DNA from: Antrodiella citrinella
Taxonomy: Eukaryota; Basidiomycota; Agaricomycetes; Polyporales; Steccherinaceae
DNA: 25,137 nt
Assembly (NCBI GenBank): GCA_004802725.1
Contig: SGPM01000326.1
Coordinates: forward strand, 5,173 to 30,309
Direction of reading: 5' to 3'
Every line of letters starts with the position of its first letter. Position 1 is the first letter of the stretch. The notes beneath the pieces are model-generated. The model saw only the letters and a program-made list of their open reading frames with translations, had not been told where the DNA came from and did not search any database. Positions 18,895 to 25,137 of the stretch are shown in pieces. The position numbers and the translations under genes are program-made.

Positions 18895-19311
18895 TCACCT
18901 ATGGTCGAGGTGAGTGACCAGGCCCTCAAGAGCAAGCAAGCTATCCGTATTCTGGACACACAATTGCGTTTGCAGACGAGGCAAGGCTTTTCGGTCAGAA
19001 TAAGATTGGAAAGCCTTCACAAACCCTTTAATTGTCACGTTCACATTACTGTCTCCAGCTTCATCTAAATTCAAATATGTCTATCTGCAGAGCCTGTCTC
19101 CACTGTCCGCATGTACCCGGGTGTCAGTCAGGACCGTTCGTCCAGAGTGTGTACGTGGTGCAAAAGACATGAGGAACTTGTTGAGCAACCACGCCGTGAA
19201 ACCTGAGCGAGGAGTACGACTGCGGAACGGCTCCTTCCGAAAGAGATCGTACATACCAATGATCGATCTAAGAATGTGAACGAGCGGAGATGACAGCAGC
19301 GCGCCGTACAC
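18895..19311 (-). pseudogene. C-terminal relic of an LRR/F-box-like gene
   Basis: The frame TYLNLDEAGDSNVNVTIKGF, then ALPRLQTQLCVQNTDSLLAL and EGLVTHLDHR ends at TGA 18897-18895 and has leucine-rich-repeat character like the ends of agaric F-box proteins. Directly upstream in the same frame is a TAG at 19083-19081, preceded by an open frame to 19311. Upstream splice signals (GTATGT at about 19257) allow alternative readings, none giving a clean gene. No F-box is seen attached to it. It could be a second broken copy beside the relic at 17.2-18.4 kb. Confidence in coding origin is moderate, in exact limits low. Confidence 0.4.
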
Positions 19312-19863
19312 ACATACTCGACACCCCTCACCACGCCACGATACGTGTGCTTATCACATGTGCAACATGACTTTAGGAAGGTTGGGTCGACCCCCATGCG
19401 GGACGACATATGCTTGCCACTCACGTATCGCGTGCACTTGTGGTCTTACACATGCTCGCATGCCTGTCACCACATGGTGGCATACAACACACCGTCGACG
19501 ACCCAACTCGAGTAGGTAGGTATTTTCAGATCTGTGGTATATCAAACACACCGACAAACGCAGCATCGAGAAACGTACGGTACGGAAAGAGGAAAGATCC
19601 AATCCTATAGACTCAGGGCGAAAAGAAGAAGGTAAAACTTTGGGTGGAGTTGCATGTACACACATCACATCACATGGAGCGAGACAGAGAGGAGAGCCGA
19701 TGACTGATTGATCAGAAAAGAACTTGAAGACGAGTCAATGGGTAGAAAGGAAGGTGGTGTAAAGACACAAAACAAACTAGACAACTAGGGGGATAAATCT
19801 ACGACGAAATAACAACGAACAGATGGAATGAAAGGAGAACGAGAGCGGGTGGGTCATCGTGTG
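19312..19863. other. Intergenic, 3' flank of the Chs7 gene
   Basis: Purine-rich plus strand next to the Chs7 stop (19866-19864), probably its 3' UTR. Frames on both strands show no known domain. The sequence contains several CAC/ATG-rich low-complexity bits (for example cacatcacatcacat near 19660) but no clear repeat. Confidence 0.35.
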
Positions 19864-21172
19864 TTACCGTGGGTAATAGATCTCGTCGTCCCATGATTCT
19901 GCAAGATACCATGCGGGTCAGTAACGGCAGTGGCATGGATGGGCGCAGGGACTGACCTTCTGTTATACTCCGCCACCCGAGATACAGCACGCCAACCGCC
20001 GCCGTCTCAAGAATAGTCGCTACGAACGAGCCATCGATCTTCTGCGCTGTGCCCTACGTAGCGCGTATCAGTGCTCCGGTTTCGTGATGAAGAGACAAGG
20101 GGGACGAGACGTACATTGCATATTACCTTGCTCAGCAAGAAATAATCCAGCTGGCTGAGGACGAAAAGGACGCCGGCGAGTATGTAGTACCATATGGGGC
20201 GGACTTCGTTGAGCACGCCTAATATGATGTAGATCATAAATACGAGGTACAGGAGAGCTGCGCTGCAAAACGACACAACCATCAATTGGGGGAATGGACA
20301 CGAGAGAGGCAAGGAGAAGAGACGTACGCGCCAGGCCAAACACTGGTAAGTACAAAAAGCGGAATGCTGTTGAGATTCACGAGGGGATTGGACGGGCCGA
20401 ACACGGTGGTGAAGCCGAGGCCGACATCTAACGCGATGTAGGTCGTCGCAGCAAAGAAGGCCACAATAAAGAACGAGAACGGCTGAGGGTCGTGCGGAGG
20501 GTAAGACTCGGAACAAGGTTATGAAAATAGCTGTACTCACGATCAAGGAGCTGAGCGTGCCATCCTCTACAATCTGTGTGCTCAGTATACCATTTCCGAG
20601 GAGAGCCCAGAAGGTGGCTGCGACGAGACCGGCGTGGATAGCCGTGAGGACAACGAGTGCAGTTGAGCCTTGGTGAAGGAAGGAGCCTGTTGTGATGAGT
20701 TGTAGTGGAAGAGTAAAGAGGTATAGGATGAGGAGGATGCAGAACTCGAGACGACCTAAGCATATCATTGAGCATTCCCATGTAGACACCAACATAGCAA
20801 GAGGAGAACGCACCCACAGCCGCTCTCCGACGAATGACGCCCCATACCAGGTATATTGTGAACGCGATGCTGAGCGCGCACGCGATGATATTGGCGATAT
20901 TTGCAAGGGAGCCATCTGTGCCTACGAAGGGTATCGCACAGTCTGGGTTCACACCGACCCCTGCGGTGGCAGCATTGAAGGAGTTACTGGTGAATACAGA
21001 GGGATCTGTGTCGTTGACCTGAAAACAGATAGTCGATGAGCGGCAAAGCAGAGACGAGTGGTGCGCGACAAGAACGTGGAGAGGGACAGACCTGACGCCA
21101 GAAGAGATTGCACCAGGGATACGATGGGGTGGTATGGCAGAGGGGCTCAAAGTCCCCGAAGCGTGTGTGCAT
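19864..21172 (-). CDS. CHS7: Chitin synthase export chaperone, Chs7 family
   Basis: Seven exons: 21172-21092, 21018-20814, 20755-20541, 20482-20328, 20262-20115, 20053-19957 and 19898-19864; introns 58-73 nt, all GT-AG and in frame; 311 residues, near the family norm of about 315. The N-terminus FGDFEPLCHTTPSYPWCNLF matches the luminal Cys-containing start of Chs7. About seven hydrophobic segments follow, including ANIIACALSIAFTIYLVWGV, FCILLILYLFTLPLQLI, FSFFIVAFFAATTYIALDV, LYLVFMIYIILGVL and IWYYILAGVLFVLSQLDYFL. The diagnostic end is LSKVICN, then GTAQKIDGSFVATILETAAV, GVLYLGWRSITEESWDDE. Chs7 is an ER membrane protein that lets class IV chitin synthase (Chs3) fold and leave the ER. The ATG at 21172 gives the family-like N-terminus. 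It is divergent from the Mis12 gene. Confidence 0.95.
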
Positions 21173-21663
21173 CGGGACAAGAGGGATATCTGGATATCAA
21201 TGGGTGACTGGTGTGGTATCTGAAGAGAGATCGCTGAACGACGAGGAGCGGGAGGTCGTGACGAGGTCGTAAAGGGGGCGACGGCCGCACAGAGCGTCGG
21301 GGACGGAGAGGGTGTCGGTCGGGGGCGCGGGAGAGAGGAAGGAGGAAAGGCGACACAAGGGAGAATTGTTTCTCAGTGTGCAAAACAGATCACAACACCG
21401 CCGAGGGCACTCACGAGCACAGACTCTTGATGAACGAGCGACGATGGGCAGTGGCCAGCTGATCCTGCGCATTCCACTGCTGTCTCTCACGGCGACGACG
21501 ATGACGGACAAGAAACAAAGCACGACCGCGGCCAGACGACTCCCGACGCCTCAAACACGACGACCGCCATCATTTTGTTAGACGCCGTCACGTGGCGGCA
21601 CAGCCACCGACGCGTCGCGTTCAACGCGCCTGAGGCCGCCGCTGCCGTCTCCTCACACCAGCC
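21173..21663. promoter_or_regulatory. Shared divergent promoter region of Chs7 and Mis12
   Basis: About 490 bp separate two start codons pointing away from each other, so both promoters must be here unless leaders overlap. No canonical TATA element seen. Minus-strand frames at 21147-21523 are low-complexity and in part would be the Chs7 leader. GC-rich sequence precedes the Mis12 ATG. Confidence 0.4.
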
Positions 21664-22581
21664 ATGTCCCTGGGCACACCCGCTCCCGTCCTCGTCCCAG
21701 AGTTTCTCGGGTTCGTGCCCCAGTTCCTCCTCGATGACATTGTCAACACCGCCAACGACGAAGTCCGTCAGGCCGTCGACGCCATGGAGGGCTTCCTCCG
21801 TCGCTGGGTCGTCACTCGATCTCAGAAGGTCGGCGACTGGGACAGCAACCAGGACGTAGAGCAGGGGCTTGTCGCATTCCAGACGCTCCTCTACCACCAC
21901 CTCGACATTGCCTTTGACTTTCTCGAGGCATGGTCCATGCGCAACATCTTTTCCCTGGGCCGGAATGACCTCCCCATTGTCGCACCTCACCACCGCCGTC
22001 TCGTCCTCGACCATCCACCCGAGGACGAATCAAATCTGCTTGCAGAGATTGAAGAACTGCGGCGGAAGATACACGCAGTGAGTACCCCCACCCTATCCGG
22101 CCCTGCTCCCTCTCTCAACTTGAGATCTTTCTCTCAGCAACGTAAACTCCAACGCCTCTACTCCCTCGCCGTCCGCGCCTCAGCAGCCCAACGCGCCCAC
22201 TCCCAATCTCGTCTCCAGAAACTCTCCGCCCTCCGTCCACCAGACCTACCCGCACTCTCCGCCCTCCCCGCCGCCTTGACCGCCATGCACGACGCCGTCT
22301 CTGCCCTCCCGCCACACGATCACCCGCAGATCGCTCCACCCGACCCGGGGAAGAGGCCATGGGAGACAAGCAAGACGGGATACCTCAACTGGGCGAGGGA
22401 CCAGCTTGTAGCGAGTGCGAGGGAGGGAGAGGTGGGGGCGAGCTCGGCGGCTGTGGGTGCGTTGGTCGCGGGCGCGTATGATGTTGCGAGCGTGTTGGAT
22501 GTCAGGAAGGCGTTGGAGAGTCAGACGACGACGCAGCAGAGTCGAAATCAAAGAGACGACGACGAGATGGACGTCCGTTGA
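21664..22581 (+). CDS. MIS12: Kinetochore protein Mis12/Mtw1
   Basis: Exons 21664-22077 and 22138-22581, joined in phase 0 by a 60-nt intron (GTGAGT to TCTCAG); 285 residues. The N-terminal Mis12 domain reads LVPEFLGFVPQFLLDDIVNT, then ANDEVRQAVDAMEGFLRRW, GLVAFQTLLYHHLDIAFDFL and WSMRNIFSL, matching the family order through the RNIFS block. A coiled-coil-like region (LLAEIEELRRKIHA then QRKLQRLYSLAVRAS) follows, as expected for the rod-shaped Mis12/MIND complex that joins inner kinetochore to Ndc80. The intron is a multiple of three with no stop codon, so an unspliced message would add 20 residues in the coiled coil. The C-terminus (GYLNWARDQLVAS) is followed by a polar tail. Nuclear, at centromeres. 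Confidence 0.9.
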   Translation: MSLGTPAPVLVPEFLGFVPQFLLDDIVNTANDEVRQAVDAMEGFLRRWVVTRSQKVGDWDSNQDVEQGLVAFQTLLYHHLDIAFDFLEAWSMRNIFSLGRNDLPIVAPHHRRLVLDHPPEDESNLLAEIEELRRKIHAVSTPTLSGPAPSLNLRSFSQQRKLQRLYSLAVRASAAQRAHSQSRLQKLSALRPPDLPALSALPAALTAMHDAVSALPPHDHPQIAPPDPGKRPWETSKTGYLNWARDQLVASAREGEVGASSAAVGALVAGAYDVASVLDVRKALESQTTTQQSRNQRDDDEMDVR

Positions 22582-23785
22582 ACAGTTGTATGGGTCGTGC
22601 TGTCGCTGCTGATATTATGTTGTAGGATACGGAGCTCAACGTATTTCATGTTGGTCATGCATTCGTTGCCACCCTGGCACCTCCGACAGGTCCGCTGAAT
22701 TCGGGATTCGCTGGTATCCTTGTCATTCTGGAAATCAGTAAGGTAAAGCTATGTCTGGAAACACCCGAACGGTGCTTTTGCTATGGGTCGGGTCACAATG
22801 ATCTCTCACCTCGTGTTCTCGTTTTCTCTTCTCAGAGCTTCAAATCTAGAATATCGAGCATCTTCAATACACAGGTCTCACCGAGTGCTTGATTTCCGTA
22901 CTACAGTGGTGTGCCAGGTGCCTATTCGACGTAGACAGGCTGTTGGAGCCGCGTCGGCGAAAGAGAAGATCATGTAACTCAAAATAAAAACCGGTCAGTG
23001 TCTCTTTTGCGTTCATGAAGCAGCTCGCGATCCTTACTCTACCCCGTTCGTCACTACAGCCCTGTACCAGGGGAGAGTGAATGACACGCGTCCCAAGCTC
23101 AGTGTTATGAACCCAGGTCGTACGCTGTCTGTAAAAATGTCGGCATGTCAAGACTAGTAGACGTTGTTGTTCATGCATCCCCCCGACGTCGTCAGCTCGC
23201 TCGACCGTGCCCATCCTTCCTTTCAAACTCCTACGCCAGCAACTCAAATCCATGCCGACGTTGCTTGTGGTCTTCTAGAACCCGCATCTGACGCACAACG
23301 ATAGCCGGCGGACTCTGAAGTTGATAAAAGAGGTAAACGGGATCGCAGAGCAGTCAGTGTCACGGTAACTTTACGCTGAATATGCTGCTTGAAGCGTGAC
23401 CAAATTGAGGCTGGTCCGAGTACGACGGGTGGTTTCTGGAAGTTGAAGATCATATGTGTAAGCCCTAGGCAATCTTTACAGAGAACCATGGCCGGTGTCA
23501 CTGTGGGTTGTGAGTCTGACCCAAGTCTGACCGTGGCCCGTCAGAGAGCGCTTATCTGCTGCGGACGTTCACCAAACCCCACTATAACCCCGTACCCACT
23601 ATAATGCTCAGACTGAATCTCCTCCGACATACGATATGGTGGTCGTGTCAAGTCCAGAGCTCGAGTTCTTTCACGCGAGTACTAGTGTGTCGACGAAGCA
23701 TTCACAAGTACTGACAACGCATCTAGTACCAGGTGTCAGAGTTCTCCAACTATGATATTAGGGTTCTGATCAGATAGCTGGTACA
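22582..23785. other. 1.2-kb region without a recognised gene
   Basis: Between the Mis12 stop and the HMG-type gene. The frames at 22864-23253 and 23244-23501 (minus) have no recognisable domain and no consistent splice partners. A short direct repeat cccactataa occurs twice at about 23577-23605. I see no inverted repeat ends, tRNA or rRNA. Confidence 0.4.
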
Positions 23786-24865
23786 ATGACGCAAGACGGC
23801 CTGTCGAATGGACCAATATTGTCTCAGGCAAAGGACGAGTTAAAGCCACCGTCGAACGGGTACAGCCTCTTCATGTGCGAACGCTTTGGCAGCATGCATA
23901 TGATTCATTGGAAACAGTGTGAGGAGCTTTGGAATGCGATGAGTGCACATGAGAAGAAGGTAAGTCTCCTCTCAGCTCCTGCACTGGAAAGTACTTCATA
24001 TCACTAAGTGATATTGATGCTTGACTAGCCCTGACTCGACAGAGCACGACTCGGTTTCGAAGAGTACAAACGTCTTCGGGAGGAGTACTGTAGTGAGTAT
24101 AACATTACCTGGCCTCGGTGGCCTGCTAGTGCCTTGGCGTTTTTCGCCCGGGAGAGGAAGATGCGTATGCAAGACGCTTACAGTCTCTGGGTGCAGTTAT
24201 CTGAGATCGAACGACAGGTATGTTCACACTGCATACGAAAATGCGGCTCGCTCATACACATTTCATGGATGATGGCCCTACGTTGATAAGAGAAGTGCGT
24301 TGAAGGAAGAGCATCGGGTGCGGAAGTTGGAGTATGCGCTTCACTTGCAGAAAGATACGTTGAACGTAGCACCCTTCGAAGAAAGGGCAGGCAAAGCTAT
24401 CGGCGGTCCTAGTGCCAGTGCGAGCGAGGAAGATCAGACTTTCGCGTGGTACGTGTTTTCTCTCCGTGTGTTAGTGACCTGACCAAGTGCCAGAGTACGA
24501 GCAGAGGCTGGATGCTGGACACGACGAGATGCCTTCATCTCGTCTCCCCAACACGTTTTTAATATTCTGCCAAGAACGCAAGCTCAGTGTGACTCAATGC
24601 AGTGCTGAGTGACGTCAAATGACTGCGGAAGAGAAGAAAGTATGTAGTATCATGATGTTTCCTCTCTCGCATCGGCTACTGTCCTGAGCCCGATTGCGTG
24701 CAGCCGTATCGAGATGCATCGGCGGCGACGAGAGCGCAACGAGCAGTTAAACTTTCCGCGTTTGTGCGTGCAAAGAATGAATGCAGCACAGGAGGTAGAA
24801 GGGAAATGCAAAACCAGGATAAATGCATGCTTAATTATGCGCAGGTCGCGGTGTTGAGACTATGA
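23786..24865 (+). pseudogene. Three tandem HMG-box-like modules, interrupted by in-frame stops
   Basis: Reading across introns gives three modules. Module 1: exon 23786-23959 (KPPSNGYSLFMCERF, QCEELWNAMSAHEKK), intron to 24028, then P, a TGA (24032-24034), LDRARLGFEEYKRL. Module 2, on the same exon to 24217: WPASALAFFARERK, DAYSLWVQLSEIERQ; intron 24218-24290; KEEHRVRKLEY. Module 3 from about 24496: LPNTFLIFCQERK, QCSAE, TGA (24610-24612), RQMTAEEKK to 24639; intron to 24703; PYRDASAATRAQRAVKL, stop 24863-24865. Each has the helix 1 aromatic/ERK block, the helix 2 LW..(M/L)(S/T)..E(K/R) block and a following PY.D helix, as HMG boxes do, but with a short loop between helices 1 and 2. The module 3 TGA replaces the invariant Trp. 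HMG boxes bend DNA and act in chromatin, mating-type or mitochondrial DNA packaging. Two stops and an unclear junction at 24449-24496 suggest a pseudogene. Confidence 0.6.
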
Positions 24866-24968
24866 TCGTGCGTGAACAATGGGTAGTCACTTTCTGCTCA
24901 GGCTGTTTGTCCCGGTGCTATTTGTATCGACGGACCCTTCACGGCAAGCATAGCGGTAGGCTCAGATC

Positions 24969-24999
24969 AAGCCCCTCACACGGAACGTGAGAGGGGCTT
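24969..24999. repeat. Short inverted repeat (stem-loop)
   Basis: aagcccctcac and gtgagaggggctt pair with a two-base bulge around a loop of about seven bases. It would form a hairpin in DNA or RNA about 100 bp after the HMG gene end. In a fungal genome it has no known meaning as a terminator. Confidence 0.55.
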
Positions 25000-25137
25000 G
25001 TCGCAAAGTAGGGCTTTTGATAGGGACATGTTTTGATAGAAAAATTACTTATGAGTCATAGTCCGACATTGTTACGAGTAAGATCATAGTCTATTCAACT
25101 TGATCTCATCATCAATGCATGGACCGACCACGCGCTG

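Noticed and set aside
21487..22014. 175-codon minus-strand frame opposite Mis12
   Set aside because: It lies antisense to conserved Mis12 domain sequence and has no recognisable domain.
23244..23501. 85-codon minus frame containing LCKDCLGLTHMIFNF
   Set aside because: Looks slightly protein-like but has no recognisable family, no partner exon and no paralogue in the window.
24032..24612. TGA read as an amino acid (code change or recoding)
   Set aside because: G alpha, Vps74, Mis12 and the EH gene end with TGA at the expected family C-termini, so the code is standard.
24969..24999. Rho-independent-type terminator
   Set aside because: The window is eukaryotic, there is no U-run after the stem, and the hairpin is bulged; recorded only as an inverted repeat.

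Overview
This window looks like nuclear DNA of a filamentous basidiomycete, most likely an Agaricomycete. Genes are split by many short GT-AG introns (about 50 to 80 nt). The gene set also fits: a Myb/SANT-like gene, BTB and F-box/leucine-rich-repeat genes, a divergent G-protein alpha subunit with a long insert, and conserved eukaryotic cell-biology genes. The first ~50 bases are rich in N, so the window starts at or near a contig edge. No bacterial features, CRISPR array, rRNA or tRNA gene were found.

Layout, left to right. 1-800 (-): 5' part of a Myb/SANT-like gene running off the left edge. 1345-3768 (+): EH-domain, proline-rich protein. 4290-5356 (-): decayed F-box/LRR gene. 5586-6653 (+): BTB/POZ gene that is complete apart from one apparent missing base. 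6940-8190 (-): intact paralogue of the decayed F-box gene. 8846-11095 (-): ten-exon divergent G alpha whose catalytic glutamine is replaced by serine. 11788-12295: two related miniature inverted-repeat elements flanked by TA. 12731-14133 (-): unrecognised low-complexity protein. 15116-16612 (+): GOLPH3/Vps74. 17216-19311 (-): remains of one or two further F-box/LRR genes. 19864-21172 (-): seven-exon Chs7-type chitin synthase export chaperone. 21664-22581 (+): Mis12/Mtw1 kinetochore protein, divergent from Chs7. 23786-24865 (+): gene or pseudogene with three tandem HMG-box-like modules, each cut by an intron at the same place.

The window alternates between two kinds of DNA. Conserved housekeeping genes (EH protein, G alpha, Vps74, Chs7, Mis12) have clean splice structures. 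Between them lie fast-evolving family genes (F-box, BTB, HMG, Myb/SANT), several visibly broken, and the miniature elements. There is no operon-like organisation. Vps74 and Chs7 both act in the secretory pathway and Chs7 supports cell-wall synthesis, but nothing in the sequence shows that they work together. Exon coordinates below were derived by hand from splice signals, reading-frame continuity and family alignment from memory; no database search was run.
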